Under the pieces are notes generated by a model that searched no databases, was not told the origin of the DNA, and saw nothing but the letters and a program-made list of their open reading frames with translations. A stretch of 64,000 nt of DNA from an uncultured Clostridia bacterium. GTDB lineage: Bacteria; Bacillota; Clostridia; Tissierellales; Peptoniphilaceae. Shown in pieces: positions 17,298 through 25,545 of the stretch. How positions within the stretch are numbered: position 1 is the stretch's first letter; each line of letters starts with the position of its first letter. The position numbers and the translations under genes are program-made. Location of the stretch: the NCBI GenBank assembly GCA_947254025.1, contig CAMYBS010000002.1, positions 1-64,000 of the forward strand, written 5' to 3'.

Positions 17298-18584
17298 TTA
17301 TTTGCCTCTTGCTGTTAAATATCCAAAACCTACTTCAGAAGTAGCTCCTGTTATAGCTTGAATTTCAACTGTAACTGAACCGTCAGCCTTTAATGAACCA
17401 TCAAATCCACCTGCAATTGTATCGATAAATTCAGGGTGACCTATAACTTTGTCCATCTTAGGTAGTTCAATTAATTCGTTAGCGTTACCGCCAGTAATAA
17501 CTGCGTCTGCAGCCTTATCAGCGTCTGCTAATGATTGAGAAGCACCATCTCTACCAGCGTACTCATCTGTAATGATTACAGTCTTAACGCCTTGGCCTTC
17601 AATTTTCTTACAATTCATGATTAAGTCTGTATCTGGGTTACCAAAACCTTCTTGTGAAACAACAGCTCCATCAAGATCTAGATATCTAGCTAGCTTAGCA
17701 GTCCAGTTTGAACTTCTTTCCTTATCTGCAAGATAAACGTTTTCGTTAGTGATAATCATACCAACAAAGTTGATAGTTTTACCGTGTTCTTTGTACAATT
17801 CTTTAACAACTGGGTTGTTCATGTGTACATAAGAAGGGTTCTTATCGCATGATGATACGCAGTTACCACTAATTATAGCTCCATCAAAAACTTCAGTTGG
17901 GTATAAAATTGTAGGAACTATTTGCTTTGCATCGACTCCATAAACGTATGTGTCGTGTAGAAGTCCTTGAGATTGAAGCATTTGAACATATGCAACTCTT
18001 GGAAGTCCTTTGAACTTTTCAGCACCTTCCATTAAAGGTAGTGTTTCATAAACTTCTGTTTCATCTGGAGTCAAATTTCTTGCTGCTTCTGCTAAGTAAG
18101 CTGCAGTCTTGAATCCACAATATCTTAGAGCTTTTTCATGTTCGTGTTGCTTTAAACCATCAATTGGTTCAGCAATAACTACAATATTGTTAGTTTTTGA
18201 GAATGGTGTATATTGAGCACCTGGGCCTGTCATGTCGACAATACCTTCTTGGAAACCAACAATTTTACCTGTTGTCATTACTGCACAACCTTTAAGAACG
18301 TTTGTTTTACCTGAACCAACTACGTCAACTTTTGATAAGATACCAGGGAATACTCCACCAGGTCCTTCAACTTTAACTCTTGGTTCAACAACATCTTTAA
18401 CCGGTGTGATTCTAACACTTTCTCCCGGTCTAGCGATTTCTACGTCTACAGATTTAATGTGTTCATCTTCCTTACAAAGTTTGATAATGTCATCTTTATT
18501 TACATATAAAACACCATTTTCTACCTTTGTTTCTTGGCCGAATTGAACATCTTTAATAAGCACGTTGCCTATTTCTAGACGCAT
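17298..18584 (-). CDS. grdE: glycine reductase component B proprotein GrdE
   Basis: Precursor that cleaves itself into two subunits of component B. Cleavage before a cysteine turns it into the pyruvoyl group that binds glycine. The site is visible as ISGN-CVSSCDKNP, with the Asn-Cys bond at 241-242, in a protein of 428 residues. Other GrdE blocks include FPGILSKVDVVGSGKTNVL, the KALRYCGFKTAAYLAEAARN segment and the C-terminal EIQAITGATSEVGFGYLTARG. It is the first catalytic gene after trxA, 56 bp away. Together with GrdB it gives the complex its glycine specificity; sarcosine and betaine versions use other B components. Confidence 0.97.
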   Translation of the reverse strand: MRLEIGNVLIKDVQFGQETKVENGVLYVNKDDIIKLCKEDEHIKSVDVEIARPGESVRITPVKDVVEPRVKVEGPGGVFPGILSKVDVVGSGKTNVLKGCAVMTTGKIVGFQEGIVDMTGPGAQYTPFSKTNNIVVIAEPIDGLKQHEHEKALRYCGFKTAAYLAEAARNLTPDETEVYETLPLMEGAEKFKGLPRVAYVQMLQSQGLLHDTYVYGVDAKQIVPTILYPTEVFDGAIISGNCVSSCDKNPSYVHMNNPVVKELYKEHGKTINFVGMIITNENVYLADKERSSNWTAKLARYLDLDGAVVSQEGFGNPDTDLIMNCKKIEGQGVKTVIITDEYAGRDGASQSLADADKAADAVITGGNANELIELPKMDKVIGHPEFIDTIAGGFDGSLKADGSVTVEIQAITGATSEVGFGYLTARGK

Positions 18585-18640
18585 AATCTCACCTCCCTTA
18601 AAATTTTAAATATATTTAACTATTTAATAGTAAATAAACT

Positions 18641-18955
18641 TTAGTTATATTTTTCTAACATTTCTCTAACTGATTCTTTAGTAGCGTCTTCTTTAACTCT
18701 TGAATCAACTTGAGAGCCATCTTTGTAAATAGCAATTACTGGTAAGCCCATAACTTTTTCTCCAATTGCTAATCTTCTTCCCTTTGAAATATCAAATGAT
18801 GTGAATTTTACGTTTTTAAATTCATCTTCCATAGCGTGGATATGTGGCATTAAAGCTTTGCATGGTTCACATGTAGGTCCCCAGAAATCCACTAATACAT
18901 AACCTTCAGCTTGTTTAACTTCTTGTTCAAAATTGTCCTTTGTTACTTCTAACAT
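18641..18955 (-). CDS. trxA: thioredoxin of the glycine reductase system
   Basis: A 104-residue thioredoxin that re-reduces GrdA after each turnover. The fold is standard, with LVDFWGP ahead of the active site and the cis-proline in MGLPVIAIYKDG. The active site is C29-E-P-C32 preceded by Pro-Thr, rather than the usual W-C-G-P-C. Thioredoxins of amino-acid fermenters are known to deviate at these positions, so I read this as a specialised reductant tuned to its TrxB partner and the selenoprotein. It sits between trxB (35 bp) and grdE. Confidence 0.95.
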   Translation of the reverse strand: MLEVTKDNFEQEVKQAEGYVLVDFWGPTCEPCKALMPHIHAMEDEFKNVKFTSFDISKGRRLAIGEKVMGLPVIAIYKDGSQVDSRVKEDATKESVREMLEKYN

Positions 18956-18990
18956 TTCAATTCCTCCTTAAATTTTATACTATAAGACTA

Positions 18991-19932
18991 TTAGTCTCCG
19001 AAATGTTCGTTGATATACTTTTCAGCTTGTGTTGCAGCTATAGCACCATCTGCTGTTGCTGTAACAACTTGTCTTAATTCTTTCTTTCTATTGTCTCCAG
19101 CTGCAAATACTCCTGGGATATTTGTATGCATGTTTTCATCTGTTACAATGTATCCGCCTTCCATATCAAGTAAGCCTTCAACTATGTCGTTCTTAGGAGT
19201 ATATCCTACGAATACGAATAGACCAAATGTTCCGTCATTTTCGTCAGCGAATATTTCACGTCTTTCTTTAGTCTTTGTATCTTCAAGTACAATGCTTGTA
19301 AGGATTCCGTCGCCCTTAACTTCAACAACAGTTGCATTCCAAATATAATCAAGTTTTGGATTCTTATAAGCTTTTTCTTTTATACTTTCAGCTGCACGTG
19401 CTTCTTCTTTACCCTTTCTATATACTAGAGTAACTTTTCTAGCAAACTTAGATAGGTACATAGCCTCTTCGAATGCTGAGTCTCCACCGCCTACTACATA
19501 AACTTCCATGTCTTCAAAGAAGTTAGCATCACATGTTGCGCAGTAGCTAACGCCTCTGCCAGTGAATTCTGCTTCACCAGGGCAACCAATCTTTCTTGGT
19601 GTAGCGCCTGTTGCAACTATAACAGTTTTGCCTTCGTAAGTTTTGTCTTTGCAAACAACTTTCTTGACCTTATCGTTAAGTTCTAGCTTTTGAACTGTAT
19701 CGATTACGAATTCTGCACCAAAGCTGTCTACTTGATCTTTCATTCTCTTAATAAGGCTTGGACCTGAAGCGTCTTCAACTGAACCTGGATAGTTCGCAAC
19801 TTCGTCAGTTATAACGATTTGTCCACCTGCTTTTTCCTTTTCAAGGATAAGTGTTTTAAGTCTTGCTCTTGAAGCATATAGGCCAGCTGCTAAGCCTGCA
19901 GGGCCTCCTCCAATAATAATTACATCATACAT
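18991..19932 (-). CDS. trxB: thioredoxin reductase
   Basis: Flavoprotein of 313 residues that passes electrons to the thioredoxin of the glycine reductase system. FAD-binding GGGPAGLAAGLYASRA is at the N-terminus, the redox pair is C131-A-T-C134, and the second Rossmann motif VVGGGDSAFEEAMYLSK follows, with the C-terminal FAD motif GVFAAGDNR. The pair AATC/CATC layout marks a low-molecular-weight TrxR. It is the first gene after the tandem glycine riboswitch, so glycine controls supply of reductant along with the reductase. The cofactor, NADPH or reduced ferredoxin, cannot be read with certainty. Confidence 0.96.
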   Translation of the reverse strand: MYDVIIIGGGPAGLAAGLYASRARLKTLILEKEKAGGQIVITDEVANYPGSVEDASGPSLIKRMKDQVDSFGAEFVIDTVQKLELNDKVKKVVCKDKTYEGKTVIVATGATPRKIGCPGEAEFTGRGVSYCATCDANFFEDMEVYVVGGGDSAFEEAMYLSKFARKVTLVYRKGKEEARAAESIKEKAYKNPKLDYIWNATVVEVKGDGILTSIVLEDTKTKERREIFADENDGTFGLFVFVGYTPKNDIVEGLLDMEGGYIVTDENMHTNIPGVFAAGDNRKKELRQVVTATADGAIAATQAEKYINEHFGD

Positions 19933-19987
19933 TATGATATTCCTCCTTATACTACATATTGTTTATTAACAAAATTGTCCATAAATT

Positions 19988-20020
19988 AAAAAACAGAAAA
20001 CAAGCCACTCTTGTTCTCTG
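19988..20020 (-). terminator. riboswitch-controlled terminator upstream of trxB
   Basis: An 11-bp stem (20010-20020 with 19994-20004, one G-U pair) with a five-base loop is followed on the minus strand by six T residues. Its 5' arm shares the bases CAGAG with the closing helix of the second glycine aptamer. Aptamer folding and termination are therefore mutually exclusive. Confidence 0.9.
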
Positions 20021-20192
20021 TCCATAACCTGTGAGATTCTCTTAAACAAGATTGCTCCATCGGTGCTTAAAGCTTTCCAGAGTACTGTCAAAACGCGGTT
20101 CTTTTACCTGAGACTTTTGAATATAAGTAGTGAGCTTAGATTCTTTACCCTTCGGTGACATACGTTCTCTCCCGCATCTGTCGTCCAGTCCA
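20016..20192 (-). ncRNA. tandem glycine riboswitch (two aptamers)
   Basis: Aptamer 1 (about 20175-20095) has GCGGGAGAGAAC, CACCGAAGGGTAAA and TCTCAGGTAAAAG, closed by GCGG/CCGC. Aptamer 2 (about 20082-20016) has CTCTGG, CACCGATGGAGCAA, TCTCACAGGT and GGACAGAG. These are the conserved cores of the glycine (gcvT-type) riboswitch. The leader between the promoter and aptamer 1 contains TGGACTGGACGAC, which may form the interaptamer P0/kink-turn. The terminator directly downstream reuses the closing strand of aptamer 2, so glycine binding should keep transcription on. It controls trxB-trxA-grdEABCD. Confidence 0.95.
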
Positions 20193-20203
20193 TTACTAAT
20201 TAT

Positions 20204-20232
20204 ATTATACTACAAATAGTATTAATTTGCAA
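20204..20232 (-). promoter_or_regulatory. promoter of the trxBA-grd operon
   Basis: TTGCAA (20227-20232), 17-bp spacer, TATAAT (20204-20209) on the minus strand. Transcription would start near 20197, just ahead of the first aptamer. It is the only promoter I see for the whole 7.6-kb operon, apart from a possible weak one before grdC. Confidence 0.85.
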
Positions 20233-20296
20233 GCCTTTCTACATTTAATTTTTTTATATCTGAATTAAAATCTGTTTACTTTGCACATTAAAGTAA

Positions 20297-21898
20297 TTAT
20301 TTGAAATGTTTAAGTACATAACCAGCTATGTTGTCAGCATGGTCACCAATTCTTTCTAGATTTGATATTGTGTCTAAGAATATGATGCCTTGCTCTTCTT
20401 CGCATTCATTGCTCATAAGTCTTCTAAAATGTTTTTCTCTAAATTCTTTTTCGCAAACGTCTATCTTCTTTTCTATATTAATAATATCATATGCCATTTC
20501 TTCAGACATAGATTTGTATGCATTCATTGTTAGTGTAAATACATTAACTGTTAAGTCATACATTTCGTTAAGCTCTCTCTTTCCTTCACCAGTAAAATGT
20601 ATGTCCATGTTTATTCTTTCTTCACTTAATTGAGTGATGTTTTTAACGTGGTCTCCAGCTCTTTCAATATCGTTTACAATAAAGAATAAATCGTCGACTG
20701 TTTCGTGTTGTTCTTTAGATAGTCCTGATGTTGATACCTTTACTAAATAATCTATAATTTCTTTTTGTAAGCTGTTTATAAGTTCTTCTCTTTCATATAT
20801 GACTTCCATAAGCTCAATCTTTTTATTAATTAATAAGTTTCTTGAGTCTTCTATGTTTTGTAATACTAAATCATTCATTCTTGTTAATTCGTCCACAACT
20901 GTTCCTATTGCTAAACCTGGTGTAGTTAATATACGATAGTCTAGGTGAATAGAATGTTTATCTTCTTTACTGTCACTTTCTGGTATAAGTTTTTGTGCAA
21001 TCTTAACCAAAACTTTGGCAAAAGGCATCATCCAAAGTACATTTATAACGTTAAAGAATGTGTGAGCCATAGCTATTTGTGTCGTAGGTGAAGCAAAAGT
21101 ATTGACAACATAAGTTTCTATCGGATTCTTTAGCAATAATAAAAATACTATAGATCCAAACACATTAAAAATAAAATGTATAAATGCTGCTTGTTTAGCT
21201 GTTCTATTGGCTCCAATACTTGATATAAGTGCTGTAGTTGTTGTACCTATGTTTTGACCAAATAGTATTGGGAATGCTATGTGCATATTAATTATATTTT
21301 GTGAAGCAAGAGCTAGTATGATGGCTTGTGCTGCTGATGACGATTGTAGTATAGTTGTCATTACTAAACCAACTAGTAAGCCTAGCCATGGATTAGTTAA
21401 TTTAGCCATAAGCTCTGCATATACTGGGCTTTCTCCTAAAGGCCTCATCGCTTCACCCATTGCTGCCATACCAAAGAATAATATGCCAAGTCCTAAAACA
21501 ATTTCTGCATAGCTTTTTATTTTTTTCTTCTTGCCAAGCATAAATAATAAAACGCCAACAAATATTGCTATAGGTGCATATTTAGAAATATTAAGGGCTA
21601 GCATTTGACCAGTAATTGTTGTACCTATATTTGCTCCAAATATTATACCTACTGCTTGGTACAGATTCATAAGTCCTGCATTGACAAAACCTACAACCAT
21701 AACTGTAGTTGCTGATGAGCTTTGTATAATCATAGTGACTACAGTACCAACTAAAATACCTAAGAATGTATTCTTAGTCAATGCTCCAATTATATTTTTT
21801 AATTTACTGCCAGCTGCCTTTTGAAGACCGTCTCCCATAAGGCTCATTCCATATAGGAATAAACCAAGGCCTCCCATCAGACCTAATAAATACTCCAT
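20297..21898 (-). CDS. Na/Pi cotransporter family protein with PhoU-like domain
   Basis: A 533-residue membrane protein of the NptA/PNaS family. Two inverted Na_Pi_cotrans repeats show the pair QSSSATTVMVVGF and QSSSAAQAIILAL, each followed by FGANIGTTITGQ or FGQNIGTTTTAL, which are the ion- and phosphate-binding signatures. From about residue 335 the protein is soluble and helical with two PhoU-type repeats, marked by NDIERAGDHVKNI and SNLERIGDHADNI, which usually bind metal. It probably imports phosphate with sodium, with the PhoU part regulating it. It ends the rodA-to-nptA run, nine bases after trmL. I saw no clear terminator in the 64 bp before the grd promoter. Confidence 0.9.
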   Translation of the reverse strand: MEYLLGLMGGLGLFLYGMSLMGDGLQKAAGSKLKNIIGALTKNTFLGILVGTVVTMIIQSSSATTVMVVGFVNAGLMNLYQAVGIIFGANIGTTITGQMLALNISKYAPIAIFVGVLLFMLGKKKKIKSYAEIVLGLGILFFGMAAMGEAMRPLGESPVYAELMAKLTNPWLGLLVGLVMTTILQSSSAAQAIILALASQNIINMHIAFPILFGQNIGTTTTALISSIGANRTAKQAAFIHFIFNVFGSIVFLLLLKNPIETYVVNTFASPTTQIAMAHTFFNVINVLWMMPFAKVLVKIAQKLIPESDSKEDKHSIHLDYRILTTPGLAIGTVVDELTRMNDLVLQNIEDSRNLLINKKIELMEVIYEREELINSLQKEIIDYLVKVSTSGLSKEQHETVDDLFFIVNDIERAGDHVKNITQLSEERINMDIHFTGEGKRELNEMYDLTVNVFTLTMNAYKSMSEEMAYDIINIEKKIDVCEKEFREKHFRRLMSNECEEEQGIIFLDTISNLERIGDHADNIAGYVLKHFK

Positions 21899-21906
21899 AC
21901 CATCAC

Positions 21907-22374
21907 CTACACTAATTCCATAAAGTTTAGTTGCCTAAGTGCTTCATATAAAATAACTGTGCATGAATTAGCCAAGTTCAAAGACCTTTTTAAGTCTTTT
22001 ATCATTGGTATTCTAATTGCTCTTTCGCTGTGCTCTTTTATAAAGTCCTCCGGCAAACCAGCTGTCTCTTTACCAAAGAAGATAAAATCTCCATCCTTAA
22101 ATTTAACATCTGAATATATCTTTGTAGTCTTTGTTGTCGCAAGATAAAAATTTACATTTTTGTTCTTTTCAAAAAAGTCGTTTAAGTCTTCATATGTAGT
22201 AATATCGAGATACTTCCAATAATCTAAGCCTGCCCTTTTTAAATATTTATCACTAAGCTCAAATCCAAACGGCTTTATTAAATGAAGCTTTGAATTTGTC
22301 AAAACACAGCTCCTAGCAATGGCTCCTGTGTTATGTGGTATTTCTGGCTCGTGCAAAACTATGTTAATAGCCAT
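21907..22374 (-). CDS. trmL: tRNA (cytidine(34)-2'-O)-methyltransferase, TrmL family
   Basis: SPOUT-class methyltransferase of 155 residues that modifies the wobble nucleotide of certain leucine tRNAs in characterised relatives. The sequence starts with INIVLHEPEIPHNTGAIAR, has the LAGLDYWKYLDI-like segment (KRAGLDYWKY) and ends with the knot motifs FFGKETAGLPEDFI, IRIPMI and SLNLANSCTVILYEAL, which form the SAM-binding trefoil. Length and motifs fit the small TrmL/CspR subgroup lacking extra domains. It is eleven bases after the Cof-type phosphatase gene. Confidence 0.93.
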   Translation of the reverse strand: MAINIVLHEPEIPHNTGAIARSCVLTNSKLHLIKPFGFELSDKYLKRAGLDYWKYLDITTYEDLNDFFEKNKNVNFYLATTKTTKIYSDVKFKDGDFIFFGKETAGLPEDFIKEHSERAIRIPMIKDLKRSLNLANSCTVILYEALRQLNFMELV

Positions 22375-22384
22375 GAGTTTCCTC

Positions 22385-23200
22385 CTAAAAATATTGTTTT
22401 AAGAATTTCATTATGCCATCATGATTATTGTCATAATCCGTAATGAAATTAGCTTTTTGCTTCAATTCATTTGTAGCGTTACTCATAGCAACACCCACTT
22501 TTGACTCTTCTATCATCTCTATATCGTTATTATTATCTCCAAATGACATTAGGTTTTCTATATCTAAGCCTAAATTTTTACATAAATATTTAAGTGATTT
22601 AGCTTTATTGACTCCTTCTGGTACAATCTCTATATTATTCGTCCAAGAACTAGATATCTTTACGCCAGAAATTTTCTTTAACTCTGATCTAATCTCTTCA
22701 AGGCGATTTTTATTTTCTTCTACTAATAAGACTTTAAAATATGACTTGTCATTACAAGAATCTTTTATCTCTTCAATATTATTATATTCAACAATTTCTA
22801 TGTTATCTTTTATATTCTTTGGCACTCTGGAGTATGTGTTTAATGATGTTGTGCCTTTAAGTCTATAGAATTCATTAACTCCATAGAAATGAAAATTCAT
22901 CTTATTATCAGTTAAAACATCAATTACTTTTATGAAGGCTTCTGTATCTATAGGTTTTTCATAAACTCTTCTGCCTTCATAGTCTGTAACAACGCTACCG
23001 TTAGTTGCTACTATAGATGTTTTAAAGGGAAGTATATTTGCGTACGCTTCAATCGACCTGTGAAGTCTTCCACTTGAAAGAACTATATGGATCCCTTCAT
23101 TGTATAATCTTTCTAGTTCTACACATGTTCCTCTACTTACCATTTTTTCGCTATTAAGTAAAGTACCATCCATATCAAAGGCAAGTATTTTTATATTCAT
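22385..23200 (-). CDS. Cof-type HAD family phosphatase
   Basis: A 271-residue HAD hydrolase with the type IIB cap. Motif I is AFDMDGTLLNS, with the nucleophile and acid aspartates; motif II is VLSSGRLHRS; the catalytic lysine is in GVNKAKSLKYL; motif IV is MSFGDNNNDIEMIE, followed by GVAMSNATNELKQKA. Relatives dephosphorylate sugar phosphates, flavin precursors or pyridoxal phosphate with loose specificity, so no substrate is assigned. The start overlaps the vanW stop by one base. Confidence 0.93.
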   Translation of the reverse strand: MNIKILAFDMDGTLLNSEKMVSRGTCVELERLYNEGIHIVLSSGRLHRSIEAYANILPFKTSIVATNGSVVTDYEGRRVYEKPIDTEAFIKVIDVLTDNKMNFHFYGVNEFYRLKGTTSLNTYSRVPKNIKDNIEIVEYNNIEEIKDSCNDKSYFKVLLVEENKNRLEEIRSELKKISGVKISSSWTNNIEIVPEGVNKAKSLKYLCKNLGLDIENLMSFGDNNNDIEMIEESKVGVAMSNATNELKQKANFITDYDNNHDGIMKFLKQYF

Positions 23201-24618
23201 TATGGTAACACCACCGCATCATTATTTTCACTATCTTGGTTAGAGCTATCGATATCTGCAGATTTTTCAGAAACTCTAACAATCGTATCTCTCTTTGGAT
23301 AATAATTTTTAGTAAATTGTTTATTTGAGATAACTTTTCCATCTTTAGTAATAATTTTATTAGTAACAACTCTATATCCATCATATCCCTTGAAATCAAC
23401 TACTCTCTCTCCTGGTTTAAGACTAGGATCAACTTTTTCAATAGTTTCTGATTTAATTACTTCAACTATCTCTGATTTAAAGCTTATATCATAATCTTTC
23501 TTAGTTTTGTCACCATATACATAAAATGTTACTTTGTTTTTACTTACATTTGAGTCTATATATATAGGAAAGTCAAATTCATTTTTGAATCTTAAATTCT
23601 TTGTTCCTCTCCAAACCGCGCAATCTTGACCCTTTGGTACATAGCTAGCCGCTCTTGAGTGAGGGTGTCTTTCAAGAATTTTAACCCCAGCTCTTATAAG
23701 AGCGTTATATAGTGTTGTTGAAGTTTGACACATGCCTCCTCCTAGACCATCCTCATATTCTCCGCCCTTTAATACATGCGCATTTTTATAACCTTTTGCT
23801 GTAGTTACATCTCCTATCGCATTATTAAAATTAAAAGATTCTCCAGGGAGCAACAGTTTTTTTGAAACGGTATCTGATGAGACTCTTATATTTGTCTTTC
23901 TTTCGTTTGAACTAGAGCTTATATCTGTTGTAAATGATCCTATAAGGCCGTTAATCTTTTCTAGGTCTGAATGTTTCTTTTCTGGTTCTATAGTCTCAAC
24001 GCTCGCAACAACAGAATCTTCGTTGTTGTTAATTGCGTTAATAATGTCATTTTTAAGTTTTTCAGAATCCAGTGTTTTTCCATCCTTGCTTTCTGTAGAA
24101 GTTATTTTGCCATTGTTAGCGCTAAACTCAGCATTTACCGCTTCACAATTAGTCTCTTTAGCGATACTACTTACGAATTCATCCACATGTGAATAATCAA
24201 TCTCTTTGTCGATGTTGATATTCAAAGCAGTTTCTTTTATTTCTTGTAATTTATTATATCTTTCTTCTAGATCTCCTTCTCTTGCATAGTCGTATGCTTC
24301 GTCTACAGCTTTATCTAGATTCATATTTTGATCAAGATTTTTTAGCTCAAAAGTATAATTTTTATCTTCTACAGCTACATTTATTTTTTTATCTTTAACT
24401 TCGTTTTCTTTAGATACAATTATCTTTTCCTTTGCTTCATCTTTCGAAAGTCCAGATACATCAACTCCGTCTACCGTTATATGTTCATATATTTTGTCAC
24501 TTTTTAATGCTTCTTTCATAGCTTCAATTCTTTTGTGTTCAGTGTATTTTTTATATCCAAAATATGATCCGCCCAATATTAAAATCAAAACTATAAATAG
24601 TACTAAACCTTTTTTCAT
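23200..24618 (-). CDS. VanW family protein with peptidoglycan-binding and G5 domains
   Basis: A 472-residue membrane-anchored extracellular protein. An N-terminal transmembrane segment (about 4-23) is followed by repeats of the PG_binding_4 type, containing VDGVDVSGLSKDEAKEKI. The VanW domain lies near residues 225-360, with FNNAIGDVTTAKGYKNA, the GGGMCQTSTTLYNA core and HPHSRAASYVPKGQD. A G5 domain follows (about 380-455), with a short acidic tail. These are wall-associated proteins common in Clostridia. The name comes from vancomycin clusters, but no resistance role is implied. It overlaps nth by four bases and the phosphatase gene by one. Confidence 0.9.
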   Translation of the reverse strand: MKKGLVLFIVLILILGGSYFGYKKYTEHKRIEAMKEALKSDKIYEHITVDGVDVSGLSKDEAKEKIIVSKENEVKDKKINVAVEDKNYTFELKNLDQNMNLDKAVDEAYDYAREGDLEERYNKLQEIKETALNINIDKEIDYSHVDEFVSSIAKETNCEAVNAEFSANNGKITSTESKDGKTLDSEKLKNDIINAINNNEDSVVASVETIEPEKKHSDLEKINGLIGSFTTDISSSSNERKTNIRVSSDTVSKKLLLPGESFNFNNAIGDVTTAKGYKNAHVLKGGEYEDGLGGGMCQTSTTLYNALIRAGVKILERHPHSRAASYVPKGQDCAVWRGTKNLRFKNEFDFPIYIDSNVSKNKVTFYVYGDKTKKDYDISFKSEIVEVIKSETIEKVDPSLKPGERVVDFKGYDGYRVVTNKIITKDGKVISNKQFTKNYYPKRDTIVRVSEKSADIDSSNQDSENNDAVVLP

Positions 24619-25262
24619 TTCTTCATTCCCTTCCTATATAAGCATATCTCTTCTAGATTACATTCTTCACATAAAGGTCTTTGTGCTTTACATACCCTTC
24701 TTCCATGGAAAATTAGAAGATGGTGTGCTAAAGACCAAGTATTCTTAGGTAGCTTTTTCATAAGTGCCTCTTCAGTATCTAATACATTGTCTTCATTTAC
24801 TAAGCCGATTCTATTAGAGACTCTGAATACATGTGTATCAACCGCAATCCTTTGCTCGCCAAACGCGTTAGACAAAACAACATTTGCAGTCTTTCTACCG
24901 ACTCCCGGTAGCTCTATAAGCTCCTCATATGTATTTGGAACCTTTCCATTGTATTTATGTACTAATATGTCGCAAGTCTTTTGTATGTTTTTTGCCTTGT
25001 TTCTAAAAAATCCTATAGACTTTACCATATCTTCAATCTCAGAAAGTGGTCTTTCTATATAATCAATAGGCTCTGGCAATATTCTAAACATCTTATCTGT
25101 TACTTTATTGACTTGCTTATCTGTTGTTTGAGCCGACAATATTGTTGCTATTAAAAGCTCAAATTCATTTGTAAAATGCAGCTCAGGACCTGCGTCAGGA
25201 TAATCCTGGCGCAGCAAGTCCAAAACTGTATTTACTTCTTTTTTATTTAATACTTTTCTCAT
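24615..25262 (-). CDS. nth: endonuclease III
   Basis: Base-excision repair glycosylase/AP lyase for oxidised pyrimidines; 215 residues, the usual size. The helix-hairpin-helix with the catalytic lysine is LPGVGRKTANVVLSN, and the catalytic aspartate is in VDTHVFRVSNRIG. The [4Fe-4S] loop at the C-terminus has four cysteines with spacing C-x6-C-x2-C-x5-C (CKAQRPLCEECNLEEIC). Its start overlaps the DUF503 gene and its stop overlaps the start of vanW. Confidence 0.97.
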   Translation of the reverse strand: MRKVLNKKEVNTVLDLLRQDYPDAGPELHFTNEFELLIATILSAQTTDKQVNKVTDKMFRILPEPIDYIERPLSEIEDMVKSIGFFRNKAKNIQKTCDILVHKYNGKVPNTYEELIELPGVGRKTANVVLSNAFGEQRIAVDTHVFRVSNRIGLVNEDNVLDTEEALMKKLPKNTWSLAHHLLIFHGRRVCKAQRPLCEECNLEEICLYRKGMKK

Positions 25263-25545
25263 AACTATACATCTCTTTATCTATATTTGTAATTTCAACT
25301 CTATCATCATTGTCGATAAAGTTTATAATTTTTTCAGTAATTTTTTCATTATACTTACTATCGTTTGACACAAAGGAAATGCCTATCTCGCTTACTTGCC
25401 ACTTGTCATTATCTGCAGCTTCGCAGCACGAAATATTAAACCTTGACTTAAGTCTTTCAATAAGCGATTTAAGAACCATGCGTTTATCTTTTAAGCTTAA
25501 AGCATCATATATAGTTATGCTGATAAGCATATTAGTAACGAACAT
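25243..25545 (-). CDS. DUF503 family protein (YlxP-like)
   Basis: A small protein of 100 residues. It starts in the DUF503 style (LISITIYDALSLKDKR), continues with VLKSLIERLKSRFNIS and then the SEIGISFVSND strand. In many Firmicutes a homologue (YlxP) lies near infB/rbfA and has been linked to ribosome function; here it lies between kbl and nth, so the context gives no support for that role. It overlaps nth by about 20 bases and kbl by one base, indicating tight coupling. Confidence 0.85.
   Translation of the reverse strand: MFVTNMLISITIYDALSLKDKRMVLKSLIERLKSRFNISCCEAADNDKWQVSEIGISFVSNDSKYNEKITEKIINFIDNDDRVEITNIDKEMYSYEKSIK

Noticed and set aside
23175..23399. Minus-strand frame overlapping the vanW 3' end
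   Set aside because: It lies in another frame within the conserved G5 region of the VanW protein and shows no motif of its own.
23200..24618. vanW as a vancomycin resistance gene
   Set aside because: VanW-domain proteins with G5 domains are widespread wall proteins in Clostridia, and no vanHAX or regulator is present.
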